A stretch of 64,000 nucleotides of DNA from Roseiarcus sp963770275. Lineage in GTDB: Bacteria; Pseudomonadota; Alphaproteobacteria; Rhizobiales; Beijerinckiaceae. The stretch is from the NCBI GenBank assembly GCA_963770275.1, contig CAVYPD010000023.1, positions 62,001 through 126,000 of the forward strand. Direction: 5' to 3'. This document shows positions 18,725 through 28,974 of this stretch, piece by piece (position 1 is the stretch's first letter; each line of letters starts with the position of its first letter). The notes beneath the pieces were generated by a model that saw only the letters and a program-made list of their open reading frames with translations, was not told the DNA's origin and did not search any database. The position numbers were made by a program, and so were the translations under genes.

Positions 18725-18758
18725 GCGCACGTGCCCAATCGGCGTTCATTGGCGAAGG

Positions 18759-18783
18759 GAGGCGTTACGGGGCCGCCTCTTTT
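18759..18783 (+). terminator. Intrinsic terminator of the rpsM-rplQ operon
   Basis: GAGGCG (18759-18764) pairs with CGCCTC (18774-18779), followed by four T, 35 bases after the rplQ stop. Confidence 0.7.
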
Positions 18784-18914
18784 GGGGGCCGCATCTTAAG
18801 GCACTGCAGCAATTGTTCGAACGCGCGCAACTGCTGCGCCTTGACTGCATCCTGCAAATGTATATTGTTAGTTGTGTGTAGTTGGGGGCGCTGCGCCCTT
18901 GGGGGGATAATTTG

Positions 18915-19763
18915 GTGAAAATTCTCAAGATTTTTAGTTCTGCGATGGTTTGCGCCGCTGGTCTGGCGGCGCTGAGCGCAAGCGCCAAGGCCAACATCAT
19001 TCCCGTTGTCGATCCTCTCTTCGACCAGTTCCCAGCCGGCCCAACGCACCCACCGAACTTCCCGGCTGGGTTCTTGGTCGGTCCCGGCGCACCCAACCCA
19101 TACTTGTATTTTTCGTGCGGGGGCACCTGCAGGTTTGCGGACGACAACGTCGTCGGCTGGACCTCATCGGAGACTTACGCCCTTCCTCACGCTCTCTCCG
19201 GTCAGGTGCAAATCGGCAATTCGCCCAACTTCAACGGCCCGCCGATCATCGCGGGCACGTCGACGCCGGAACCCATTGTCGAGCGTGCCATCAACGCGAT
19301 AATCTCACAGGTCGTCTCGACCACGGCCCTCGCTGGAGTGACGTACACGCTGGACGTCGACTTGGGGTTCGGCTTGGACATGCGCCCCGACGATGCCTCC
19401 GTCTATCTCATGGTCGGAACCACAATGTCGAAGTTAGCAATGCCGCTGCCGTCGTACGGCAAGACGCAGGCGCAGATGCAGGGCACCGGCAACTGGTACG
19501 ATTTTCAGACTTCCTACACCGCGACCAGCGCGGACGCTGGCGATCCGATCTCGATCGTGCTTTCATCCATTACCGGCAACACCACGCCAACCGCATATTT
19601 CGCCGATGTCCGGCTTGTGGACTCACTGTCTTCCGTGAACCCGCTGGCCACGCCGGAGCCCACGACTTGGGCGATGATGCTGCTCGGCTTCGGCGGAATG
19701 GCTGGGGTTGCTGCTGTTCGCCGCTGGTCGCAACGGCGAACTGCAGTCGGCCAGCTGGCCTGA
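18915..19763 (+). CDS. PEP-CTERM (PEPxxWAMM) sorted extracellular protein
   Basis: About 282 residues. A signal peptide (ends ASAKA, then NIIPVVD) is followed by a low-complexity beta-rich domain and the C-terminal sorting signal PEPTTWAMMLLGFGG, a hydrophobic helix and a basic tail. Such proteins are processed by an exosortase and released to, or anchored at, the surface, often with exopolysaccharide. The start is taken as GTG at 18915 behind a GGGGG box; an upstream TTG at 18882 would lengthen the N-terminus. No exosortase gene lies in the window. Confidence 0.8.
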   Translation: MKILKIFSSAMVCAAGLAALSASAKANIIPVVDPLFDQFPAGPTHPPNFPAGFLVGPGAPNPYLYFSCGGTCRFADDNVVGWTSSETYALPHALSGQVQIGNSPNFNGPPIIAGTSTPEPIVERAINAIISQVVSTTALAGVTYTLDVDLGFGLDMRPDDASVYLMVGTTMSKLAMPLPSYGKTQAQMQGTGNWYDFQTSYTATSADAGDPISIVLSSITGNTTPTAYFADVRLVDSLSSVNPLATPEPTTWAMMLLGFGGMAGVAAVRRWSQRRTAVGQLA

Positions 19764-20075
19764 CGTCGAAGAGCTGGGGATTGCGCGCCTAAAGCCGAGA
19801 GCCCCGCCTTGGACGATTGCGGGCTTCCCCGCTGGCTTCTCAGATGAGCCGAGATTTTGCCGCGCCGAGTGAGTGGCGCGGCAGCCGTACGATCTGCTAA
19901 ATTCATCAATAGTGCTCCGCTACAGCTCTTTGGGCGGGGCCGCATTCGTTATTGGATGGCGGAAGTATTCGGCGTTCGGAACCCGACGCGGTCTTGTTTT
20001 AAGCGTCCCCCGAAGCCTCGCGACTGTTAGCCCTTTATGCCAGTTGGAGTTGGCTTTCGCCGAGGGAGAGCCTCA
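19764..20075. other. Intergenic region
   Basis: About 310 bases without a recognisable gene. A small hairpin CCCGC/GCGGG near 19805-19825 may end the PEP-CTERM transcript. The remainder presumably holds the promoter of the next gene. Confidence 0.4.
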
Positions 20076-20738
20076 ATGGCCAAAAACGGTAAGATGATAA
20101 TCTTGCGCGGCAATTCCGATCCCAAGGGGGAGCAAGAATATCCAGACGAATTCGGCAAGCCAGCGAGCTGGCCAATCGGGGCGCTGCACAAGCAAGCCGC
20201 AGAAGATTACGCAAGGAAAAGAGACTACGACCCGGTGACTCTACCGCTCGAGGGTCAGCAGAGCGGCTACAAGGGCAAGCAAGTTCAAGAATTTCTAAAG
20301 CAGTTTGCGGGGCTCACATTGGGCCGGAAATCCTATGAGATCGACATGGGTGTGACGCCCGATTTAGACATTCACGCGCTCTACGGTTTCTCGGGGGGCG
20401 CCTACAATGTGTATTGGATTCTCAACTACTTGGCCGAGAATCAGCCGGACGATCTCCAGCGCATCAATCTGGTTGTGGTGCTTGGCATGGATAAGGAGAA
20501 GAAGCGCAAGGCGGACTACGAATGGTCTGCCTATCGGGCGATCGCAAAAAAGCACGGGGCGCATCAAGCTGCTTGGCCGTCGGAGAAATGGAAGAACGGA
20601 TGGGAAACCATCTACCATACCAATCCTGACAGGAAGCTCTTGCCGACAACGCTGCCAAAGGACATTAGGGACAACGTTTCAACGCATATGTTTGGCCCAG
20701 ACGTATTCGTGGCTGGGGGTTGGCCAGATGAGACATAA
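20076..20738 (+). CDS. Protein of unknown function with a GFSGGA nucleophile-elbow-like motif
   Basis: 220 residues, no signal peptide or membrane segment. LYGFSGGAYNVYWILNYL (Ser106) looks like the strand-Ser-helix elbow of an alpha/beta hydrolase, preceded by a DLDIHALYGF strand and followed by a hydrophobic strand INLVVVLGMD. An acid/His pair cannot be assigned with confidence. The basic residue content is high and the composition is less GC-rich than in its neighbours, suggesting acquisition. GGGAGAG precedes the ATG. I do not recognise the family. Confidence 0.6.
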   Translation: MAKNGKMIILRGNSDPKGEQEYPDEFGKPASWPIGALHKQAAEDYARKRDYDPVTLPLEGQQSGYKGKQVQEFLKQFAGLTLGRKSYEIDMGVTPDLDIHALYGFSGGAYNVYWILNYLAENQPDDLQRINLVVVLGMDKEKKRKADYEWSAYRAIAKKHGAHQAAWPSEKWKNGWETIYHTNPDRKLLPTTLPKDIRDNVSTHMFGPDVFVAGGWPDET

Positions 20739-20796
20739 GCCAAGACCGGGCTTCTCTGTGTACATCCTACCCCGGTCACCAGGCCGATCCGCCGGT

Positions 20797-21165
20797 CTAA
20801 AGCCGAATCACCCCCAGCCGCGCGCCCTGCGCCACCGCCTCGGCTCGTCCCTGCGCGTCGAGTTTGTCGAGCAGCGAGGCGATGTGAAACTTTACCGTAT
20901 GGACCGAAATCGCAAGGCGCCGCGCGATCGCCTTGTTCGACGCGCCCTCGGCGATCAGCGCCAGCACATCGAGTTCGCGCGGCGTTAAACCGACGTCAGG
21001 CCCCGGCTCAGGCTCGCCTGGGATGACAAGCGCCGCATCGGCGGGCTCGCCGGGCGCGGCGAGCCTCAGCCCCGGAACATCGGCCAGAAGCGCCGTCAGC
21101 CGATCGGCAAGCTCCGGCTCGCCGATCTCGATCGCCACCACCACGACCGGCGGCTCAGCGGTCAT
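20797..21165 (-). CDS. Short LuxR-type transcriptional regulator
   Basis: 122 residues. The C-terminal half is a LuxR helix-turn-helix (LTPRELDVLALIAEGASNKAI, then ARRLAISVHTVKFHIASLLDKL). The N-terminal ~60 residues are too short and lack the phosphoacceptor pattern of a receiver domain. Its start overlaps the stop of the upstream PDZ pseudoprotease gene (ATGA), so the two form a coupled pair and may work together. Confidence 0.8.
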   Translation of the reverse strand: MTAEPPVVVVAIEIGEPELADRLTALLADVPGLRLAAPGEPADAALVIPGEPEPGPDVGLTPRELDVLALIAEGASNKAIARRLAISVHTVKFHIASLLDKLDAQGRAEAVAQGARLGVIRL

Positions 21166-22049
21166 TGGCTCTCCGGCCGTTCGCCGATCGTCAGGGTCGC
21201 CTCGATCGGTTCGCCGCCCCGGCGCAGCGTCAGCCTGACGCTCGCGCCGACGCTGTCGGGTCCGAGCGCGCGCACGAGCTGATGGACGCCACGGATCGGC
21301 TCACCGTTCCAGGCCACGATAATGTCGCCCTGCCGGACGCCCGCTGCGGCGCCGGGCCCCTTGGCGTCGACGCTGATCGCCATCGCCCCGGTCCCGCCAC
21401 CGTCGAGCTTGACCGGCTGCAGGCCCAGGCCGAGGTAGCCGCGCACGATCCTCCCCTTTGTCGCAAGCACATCGGCGACGCGGTCGATCGTCGCTGTCGG
21501 AATGACAAGCGTACGCCTCCGCGGGCCAAACACAGCCATGCCCAAGGCTTGGCCCGAAGCGTCGAGCGCAAGGCCGCCTTCGCTCGCGCGCGCGAGCGTC
21601 GCGTCGAGTTCGATGCGCGTGTCGATGAGCCCGCCGCGGAGGCTCCGCCATCGCGGACCGACAAACGACACGACGCCCAGCGCCGCGTTCGCTGCGCCTT
21701 CGCGCGCGCCGGCGACGAAAGCCAGCGCTCCGGGCGCCGGCGCTGCAGCCGCAGCCGGCGCTTTCGGCAGATCGGTCCGCTCGATCCGCAGCAGGGCGAC
21801 GTCGGTCGACGGATCGCGGCCGATGATCTGAGCCGGGCTCGAGGCGCCGTCATGGGCGAGGATCGAATGTTCGCCCTCGTCAGCCAGCGCGTTCTCGGCC
21901 GCGACGATGAGGCCTGGACGCCAGGAAAAGCCGGTTGACCGCGCGCGCCCGGATTGGATCGAGACGAGGCTCGGCGCGACGTCGCGGATGAGACTGGCGA
22001 AGCCCGTCGACACGGCGAGCAAGACGGAAGAGGCGGGTTGGTCCGACAT
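21162..22049 (-). CDS. S1C-like PDZ protein lacking catalytic His and Ser (pseudoprotease)
   Basis: 295 residues: a trypsin-like Do/HtrA barrel (about 20-195) and one PDZ domain (about 200-290: GYLGLGLQPVKL, GVRQGDIIVAWNGEPI). Aligned by eye with DegP, the Asp is kept (D83 in STDVALL), but the His position is N53 and the GNSGG serine is replaced (ASEGG, E157). No signal peptide is seen, so it is probably cytoplasmic. The start at 22049 has AGGAG seven bases upstream. It likely binds C-terminal peptides and passes a signal to the coupled LuxR protein; that role is inferred. Confidence 0.75.
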   Translation of the reverse strand: MSDQPASSVLLAVSTGFASLIRDVAPSLVSIQSGRARSTGFSWRPGLIVAAENALADEGEHSILAHDGASSPAQIIGRDPSTDVALLRIERTDLPKAPAAAAAPAPGALAFVAGAREGAANAALGVVSFVGPRWRSLRGGLIDTRIELDATLARASEGGLALDASGQALGMAVFGPRRRTLVIPTATIDRVADVLATKGRIVRGYLGLGLQPVKLDGGGTGAMAISVDAKGPGAAAGVRQGDIIVAWNGEPIRGVHQLVRALGPDSVGASVRLTLRRGGEPIEATLTIGERPESQ

Positions 22050-22204
22050 GGGAAAGCTCCTTTGCCGCCTAAGATGTGCCTCGTTGAGACCGCCGCCCAC
22101 CTCGCCAGATGGTCAGGACAGGCTTCGTCGTTCGCGTCGCCAACGGTTTGCAGCGCGAGAGGGGGCGCCTATATCAGCGGGCTCAGGACAATCGGAGGTT
22201 CGGT

Positions 22205-23596
<1,392 letters not shown>

Positions 23597-23639
23597 GAGC
23601 CGTGGAGAAGGTCGCTCGTCGGCGCGGCCTGATCCGCGA

Positions 23640-24056
23640 TTATTTGGGACGGTGGCTGTCGAGAAACTGGCGGGGAGTCTCTCCTTCGATCATGCCGGCA
23701 TTCGTAGAAGAATGCGCGAACGACTTCCCTAAAACATTCATTCCGGCGAAGAATATGACGCCGACGAGGATCAAACCGCCGGCCAGTTTTAGGTGGGGTT
23801 CCCTGCCGGGCTTTGTGCCGGGTTTCGCGATCAGTTTCCCGTAAGACAGAAGGGCGAAACCTGCGGCGCTGAGCAGAAGGCAAATGGACCCCCCAATCGC
23901 CCACATCCCGCGCAAATGGAAAAACCTTGTCCCTCTGACGAAGCCACCTATGTTGCTGTAGGGCATGGCCAGGTCCGCGCCCATGAGACCGTGTATCGCG
24001 TAGGCGGCGATTGCAATGGCGATCAGCAGCATACCATATTTCTGCAGCCAGCTCAT
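23640..24056 (-). CDS. Small membrane protein of unknown function
   Basis: 138 residues with three predicted membrane helices (residues ~8-28, ~50-72, ~90-108). No family motif is recognised. Its N-terminal residues are MSWLQKYGMLL. It sits convergent with degP. Function unknown. Confidence 0.6.
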   Translation of the reverse strand: MSWLQKYGMLLIAIAIAAYAIHGLMGADLAMPYSNIGGFVRGTRFFHLRGMWAIGGSICLLLSAAGFALLSYGKLIAKPGTKPGREPHLKLAGGLILVGVIFFAGMNVLGKSFAHSSTNAGMIEGETPRQFLDSHRPK

Positions 24057-24312
24057 GCGGTGCAGGGCCGATCTGACATGTTACCCGCTCGAAGGCGCGC
24101 CTTCTCCATTCGTCAGCACTCCGATAGAACCATGATCCTGCCTGCGCCTGGTTGAAGCCTACTCCAACCCCTTCACTCAGACCATCCAGCAGCTTGATCA
24201 TGGACGAATGGGGGCGCACGATGACCTCCATACACAGCTGGATCGCGCGAACTAAAGCGGCTTCCAAAACGTCCAGCGTTGCCTGAAGATGGCGGGAGGG
24301 CAGGGCGCCCGA

Positions 24313-25227
24313 TCAGCCCCACTTCCGGTGCGCCCACATCCATTGCTCGGGCGCCTCGCGGATAAAAGCCTCGAACTGGCGCTGCAGCGCTTTCGTCGCC
24401 GTGAGGGCGTCGGCCGCGCTGTTGTTCGTCTGCGGCATTGCGATCGGCATGATGCGAACGCTGAAACGTCCGCCCGGACGACGGAACGCGGCGCCGGCGT
24501 AAAGCGGCACACCCGTCCTGCGGGCGAGGAGCGCGGGAAAGACCGTTGAGCGCGCGGGTTGTCCGAAGAAAGGCACGAACGGTCCGTTGTCGTCTCTGAG
24601 GTCGGCGAGGAAGCACGGGGAGGCGCCATCCTTGATCGCGCGCAGGAGGACGCGCGCGGCCATGGGAGTCTTGGGCGTCAGACCCGCCTTGTAGAGCGGC
24701 TCGCGCAGGCTGCGCATCAAGGCTTCGACATGAGGGTTGGACAGGCGCTGATAGACGCCGATGAGCGAAACGCCGAGCCGCTGGCCGCCATGCGCCAGGA
24801 TTTCCCAGTTCCCCAAATGAAGTCCGCAGACGATGAACGGCTTCGAGCCGGCTGCTGCTTCGTCGAAACCCTCCGCCGGCTCGAAGACGATGCGGTCGCT
24901 AGCCGTCAGCGTTTTTATGCGAAAGCTCTCGGCGAAGGTGCGCCCAAGGTTTTCCCACATCGCCGCGGCGATCGCCTTGCGCTCGCCGAGCGACTTTTCG
25001 GGGAAGGCCAGTTCGAGATTCGCGAGCGCGCGCTTTTGTCGACTGAGGTGCGGCGCGATGAGGCGCCAGAGGTTTCCGGAGAGCCATGAAGCCAGTTGCA
25101 AAGGCATGGCGCGCGCCAGGACAATCATCAGCCAGACCACCGCAAATTCCAGGCGAAGACGCAACGCTTCCAGGAACTTCGTGAGACGGCCGGCGACCTC
25201 GAAAGGACCGGGGTCCTGGGAGCTCAC
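24313..25227 (-). CDS. LpxL/HtrB-type lipid A lauroyl/myristoyl acyltransferase
   Basis: 304 residues. It carries the HX4(D/E) acyltransferase motif HLGNWE (H137, E142) and an N-terminal membrane helix (residues ~28-45). It adds a secondary acyl chain to lipid A at the inner membrane. The length fits the family. Neighbours are unrelated, so which position is acylated cannot be told. Confidence 0.88.
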   Translation of the reverse strand: MSSQDPGPFEVAGRLTKFLEALRLRLEFAVVWLMIVLARAMPLQLASWLSGNLWRLIAPHLSRQKRALANLELAFPEKSLGERKAIAAAMWENLGRTFAESFRIKTLTASDRIVFEPAEGFDEAAAGSKPFIVCGLHLGNWEILAHGGQRLGVSLIGVYQRLSNPHVEALMRSLREPLYKAGLTPKTPMAARVLLRAIKDGASPCFLADLRDDNGPFVPFFGQPARSTVFPALLARRTGVPLYAGAAFRRPGGRFSVRIMPIAMPQTNNSAADALTATKALQRQFEAFIREAPEQWMWAHRKWG

Positions 25228-25535
25228 GACGACCTGGCGGTTTCTGCGACGGGCAGTTTGTCGGCGCCGTCAAGCGCGGACGCGTCGGGCCGATGGATGC
25301 GCTTTGTCAGCGTTGACCGATTGCCCGGTTGTGCCGGCCTCGAGGCAACGCCAAAGCTTTGCTGGAGCCCGCCCGCGAGGCTGCTGTGTATTGCGGGTAG
25401 CAAGATGATTGCGTCCTCAGGTCGAACGACCGACAGGGTGCGTACCTATCCCCAAATGCTATCAGCGTAAAGGTTTTCGCGATAGATGCGCCGGTTCTCC
25501 TACTGAGTCCGCGCCGCGCCGCCCCGTCGTCTCGG
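25228..25535. other. Intergenic region
   Basis: About 300 bases between two minus-strand genes. No gene is supported. It should contain the acyltransferase promoter. Confidence 0.35.
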
Positions 25536-26252
25536 TCACGCCATTTCAAGGGCAGGGACAAGAGCATGCGCTGGCGAGCCGATGTTGGTTTGCCCCAAAC
25601 CTAGGCCGCGTTTGGCAGGGCGTCCAACTTCGGCCTGCGCCAAACGATGGTCGATGGACTGCCAAAGGCCGCGCATTTCCTGGGCCGCGCCGCCCGATGG
25701 ATTGAGTTCGGTCACGCCCCGGCCGTGGCGCGCAGCGTCCTGGTACTCGACCCGCGCAAGGATCAACGGGGAAATCAGCAGGCCCATTTCTTCAAGCGCC
25801 TCGACACCGTCCTGGACCCGCGCGGTCTGAGCGGGCGGGCATTGGTTGAGCACGAACACGAACTTGGCCCCGATCTCCTCAAGCGCCGCGCGCGCTCGAG
25901 CGCTGGCCCATAAATCGAACAGGCTTGGGCGGGACGGAACGATATTCAGGTCGGCCACTCGCATCGCTGCCGAAGACGCTGCGCCTTCCGCGCCAGGCGT
26001 GTCGAGGAGCGCGAGCGTCACGCCCCGGCGCTCGAGCGTGGCGAGCAAAGCTGGCAGCCCAGCGGCTCCAGAAGCGAGGACCTCGATGTCACTGGCGGCA
26101 CGGAGCCTAGCCCAATTCGTGAGCGAGCCCTGCGGATCCATGTCGATGACGCAGACTTTCTCATTCGTCTGATGCGCCGCGACGGCCACGGACGAAGCAA
26201 TCGTGCTCTTTCCGGAGCCGCCTTTTTGACTCACAAACGCTAACGTCCGCAT
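25536..26252 (-). CDS. Orphan ParA/MinD-like P-loop ATPase
   Basis: 238 residues with a deviant Walker A KGGSGKST (10-17), IDMDPQGSL and LLDTPGAEG as Walker B. No ParB partner is adjacent. Orphan ParA proteins position cargo such as chemoreceptor arrays, flagella or other complexes. The C-terminal ~35 residues are variable. The cargo is unknown. Confidence 0.85.
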   Translation of the reverse strand: MRTLAFVSQKGGSGKSTIASSVAVAAHQTNEKVCVIDMDPQGSLTNWARLRAASDIEVLASGAAGLPALLATLERRGVTLALLDTPGAEGAASSAAMRVADLNIVPSRPSLFDLWASARARAALEEIGAKFVFVLNQCPPAQTARVQDGVEALEEMGLLISPLILARVEYQDAARHGRGVTELNPSGGAAQEMRGLWQSIDHRLAQAEVGRPAKRGLGLGQTNIGSPAHALVPALEMA

Positions 26253-26419
26253 AGCCCCGCGCTCAGACCTCGAGGTCCCGGTTTGCGATGCAAAAGCGGG
26301 ACCAGGAATTAAGGAATGTTCAACACATTGAGCGGAAAGGCGTTAACAAGCCGTTTCGCAGGAGGCGCCGTCTCGTCGTTTGGAGGGGACCATTCCGCTG
26401 CGCGCGCCGCCCGCTCCGG

Positions 26420-26668
26420 TCAGTCGTCGTCCAGAGGAACGACCCCCTTGAACCCCCCGTCCGCCGCAAGCGTGATCTTTTCGATGCGCATTTCGGCGTT
26501 CTTGAGGAGCTCGTCGCAGCGCTTCTTCAGCGCTTCGCCGCGTTCGTAAAGCCGGATCAATTCGTCTAGCGCGACCGCGCCCTTTTCGAGTTGATCGACG
26601 ATCTGTTCGAGTTCCGCGAGCGCCGCCTCGAACGGCATTGTCGCGATGTCCGGCCTGGCGTCGGTCAC
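26420..26668 (-). CDS. xseB: Exodeoxyribonuclease VII small subunit
   Basis: 82 residues with the family signature FEAALAELEQIVDQLEKGAVALDELI then RLYERGEAL and LL-NAE. It is the helical small subunit that decorates XseA in the nuclease degrading single-stranded DNA. The large-subunit gene is not in the window. Confidence 0.93.
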   Translation of the reverse strand: MTDARPDIATMPFEAALAELEQIVDQLEKGAVALDELIRLYERGEALKKRCDELLKNAEMRIEKITLAADGGFKGVVPLDDD

Positions 26669-26699
26669 GTCACCACCTTTTGACCCTTGAGACGTCGGT

Positions 26700-27557
26700 T
26701 CAATCGGGCAAAGCCGAAACTGAATAAAGGGTCTTCAATGCGTCGCTCGGCTGCATGTCGTTGCCGAACGTGTGAGCGAACACGACGGCGATCTCGCCCG
26801 AGCGGTAGATGTGGCTGAGCGCCCGATCGACCGCAAGCCGGAAATCCTCGTCCCCATGCGGCAGCGCCAGCGCATAGGGTTCGAGAGAGAAATAATTGTC
26901 GGCGAGACGGAGCTTGCTCGCGTCGCTGCTTTTGGAGGCGAGATAGGAGAGGATCGCCCGATCCGCGAAATAGGCGACGATCTCCCCCTTATCAAGCATG
27001 GCGAGCCCGTCCTGGTGGGTCTTCGCAGGCGCGATTTCCGCAGTGATATTCGCGCTCGCCAACGTGTCGCGCAGGCTCTTCTCGGTCGTCGTGCCGGCCA
27101 GGACGCCAATCTTCTTGCCGGAGAGCGCGCCGAAGTCGCTCGGCGCATCGCCGCCGACGAGCAGGCTCGCCCCGTCGACGAATGTCGGGATCGAGAAATC
27201 GACGTGCTGGCGACGGGAGAGAGTCTCCGAAGTCGGCTCGCAGAGAAGATCGGCCTTGCCGTTTTCGATCGCGTCGAACCGGTTCTCGGCGGTCACCAGC
27301 ACATAAGCGACCTTGAGATCGTTGATGTTGAGTTGCTCGCCGATATGCTTCGCGACCGACCCGCACAGATCGATCATGAAGCCGGCAGGCAGGCCCGCCT
27401 CGTCGGTGAACGAGAACGGCGGCGCATCCTCGCGGTAGGCGATGCGAAGCGCCTTGTCTTGCCGCGCTTTGTCGAGAGCGCCTGCGTCAGCTGATCCGAA
27501 AGCCAGCACGGCGGCCGCCGCGAAGGACAACGCTTTGAGCCGTCCTGTCGAACTCAT
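26700..27557 (-). CDS. Orphan periplasmic amino-acid-binding protein (ABC type)
   Basis: 285 residues with a signal peptide (ends GSADAGA) and a bacterial solute-binding domain, family 3 (LRIAYREDAPPFSF, GFMIDLC, DLLCEPTS-TLSRR). It has no permease or ATPase neighbour, so it either shares another transporter or serves as a sensor ligand protein. It lies 31 bases behind xseB on the same strand. Confidence 0.83.
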   Translation of the reverse strand: MSSTGRLKALSFAAAAVLAFGSADAGALDKARQDKALRIAYREDAPPFSFTDEAGLPAGFMIDLCGSVAKHIGEQLNINDLKVAYVLVTAENRFDAIENGKADLLCEPTSETLSRRQHVDFSIPTFVDGASLLVGGDAPSDFGALSGKKIGVLAGTTTEKSLRDTLASANITAEIAPAKTHQDGLAMLDKGEIVAYFADRAILSYLASKSSDASKLRLADNYFSLEPYALALPHGDEDFRLAVDRALSHIYRSGEIAVVFAHTFGNDMQPSDALKTLYSVSALPD

Positions 27558-27727
27558 GCGCTAGCCCCGCTTGAATTCTCGCAGATTGACGGCCCTTCGA
27601 GCGCCGCAGCGAGTCGACCTGTTTATAACAGAGGGAAAGGTGAAGAGCCAAAGCGAGTGTCCCGACGGCGAATTTCCTGCGATAACCTCATCAGGTCAGT
27701 TTTAAGCGCGGTTTCGGAGTGAGGCCC

Positions 27728-28849
27728 ATGCTCGTCGGCGTTCCCAAGGAAATCAAGGACAACGAATTCCGGGTCGGCATGACCCCGGCCGCGGTCGCCG
27801 AACTCGTCCATCACGGACATGAAGTGATCGTCGAGACTGCGGCCGGCATAGGCTCCGGGTCCCCGGATGAGGAATATGTCCGCGCCGGGGGGAAGATCGT
27901 CCCGACAGGAGCTGAGGTGTTCGCTCAGGCCGAGATGATCGTGAAGGTCAAGGAGCCGCTGGCGGAAGAGCGCAAGCGGCTGAAACGCGGGCAGATCCTG
28001 TTCACCTACCTGCATCTCGCGCCCGATCTCGAGCAGACGCGCGACCTCATGGCCTCCGGCGCGACCTGCATCGCCTATGAGACGGTGACCAGCCCCTATG
28101 GCGGCCTGCCGCTGCTGACGCCGATGTCGGAGGTCGCGGGGCGCCTCGCGCCGCAAGTCGGGGCGCATGCGCTGGAGAAAGCGCAAGGCGGGCGCGGCGT
28201 TTTGCTAGGCGGCGTGCCGGGCGTGGCGGCGGCCAATGTGCTCGTCCTCGGCGGCGGCGTGTCCGGCACGCATGCGGCGACGATTGCGGTCGGCATGGGC
28301 GCTTCCGTCACCGTGATCGACCGCTCGCATGAGGCGCTGAAGCGCCTGTCGGCCGAGTTCGGCTCGGCGCTGCGGACGGTCTATTCGACGCGCGCTTCGA
28401 TCGCCGATCTCGTGAGGGACGCCGATCTCGTCATCGGCGCGGTGCTTCTGCCTGGCGCGGCCGCGCCCAAGCTCGTCACGCGCGACATGCTGAAGACCAT
28501 GCGCCCGGGCGCGGTCATCGTCGACATCGCCATCGACCAGGGCGGCTGCTGCGAGACGTCGAAGCCGACCACCCACTCGCATCCGACCTATGTCGTCGAC
28601 GGCATCGTCCATTATTGCGTGGCCAACATGCCGGGCGCGGTCGCCCGCACCTCGACCTTCGCGCTCAACCACGCGACCCTGCCGTTCGCGCTCGCGCTCG
28701 CCGACAAGGGCTGGGTGAAGGCGCTCAAGGACGATCCCCACCTCCGCGCCGGCCTCAACGTCCACGACGGCAAGCTCACCTGCGAGCCGGTCGCGGCGGC
28801 GCATGGGCTTGCCTACACGCCGGCGGAGAGCGTGCTGGGCGCCGCCTGA
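27728..28849 (+). CDS. ald: Alanine dehydrogenase
   Basis: NAD-dependent reversible oxidative deamination of L-alanine to pyruvate and ammonia. 373 residues. VGVPKEIKDNEFRVGMTP opens the N-terminal domain, TYLHLAPD holds substrate-site residues, and the Rossmann loop is GGGVSGTHAATIA. The ATG at 27728 is preferred; an in-frame GTG lies at 27719. Downstream lies a phased repeat with terminator character. Confidence 0.95.
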   Translation: MLVGVPKEIKDNEFRVGMTPAAVAELVHHGHEVIVETAAGIGSGSPDEEYVRAGGKIVPTGAEVFAQAEMIVKVKEPLAEERKRLKRGQILFTYLHLAPDLEQTRDLMASGATCIAYETVTSPYGGLPLLTPMSEVAGRLAPQVGAHALEKAQGGRGVLLGGVPGVAAANVLVLGGGVSGTHAATIAVGMGASVTVIDRSHEALKRLSAEFGSALRTVYSTRASIADLVRDADLVIGAVLLPGAAAPKLVTRDMLKTMRPGAVIVDIAIDQGGCCETSKPTTHSHPTYVVDGIVHYCVANMPGAVARTSTFALNHATLPFALALADKGWVKALKDDPHLRAGLNVHDGKLTCEPVAAAHGLAYTPAESVLGAA

Positions 28850-28898
28850 TGTCGAGCGACGCCAACCGACACAACCTGACGCAGCGCGCTCGCGCAAA

Positions 28899-28974
28899 TA
28901 AACGCTCATAAACGTCAGTAAACGCGCCTAAACGCTACTAAAATAGCTAGCGTTTACTAGCGTTTATTTTTTCA
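28899..28974 (+). repeat. 10-bp phased TAAACG repeats with inverted copies and a T-run
   Basis: Five consecutive 10-base units begin at 28899, 28909, 28919, 28929 and 28939. The first four start TAAACG; the fifth is degenerate (TAAAAT). Two inverted copies AGCGTTTA follow at 28949 and 28959, also 10 bases apart, and then six T. The fourth unit can pair with either inverted copy; pairing with the second gives an intrinsic terminator for ald. The exact one-turn spacing is more regular than a terminator needs and recalls iterons or binding-site arrays. Confidence 0.7.

Noticed and set aside
24057..24267. Minus-strand frame before the small membrane protein
   Set aside because: It reads plausibly for ~60 residues but has no clear ribosome site, runs antisense to nothing known, and no family is recognised.
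28899..28968. Possible CRISPR array
   Set aside because: Repeat units are 10 bases with no spacers, and no cas genes are present.
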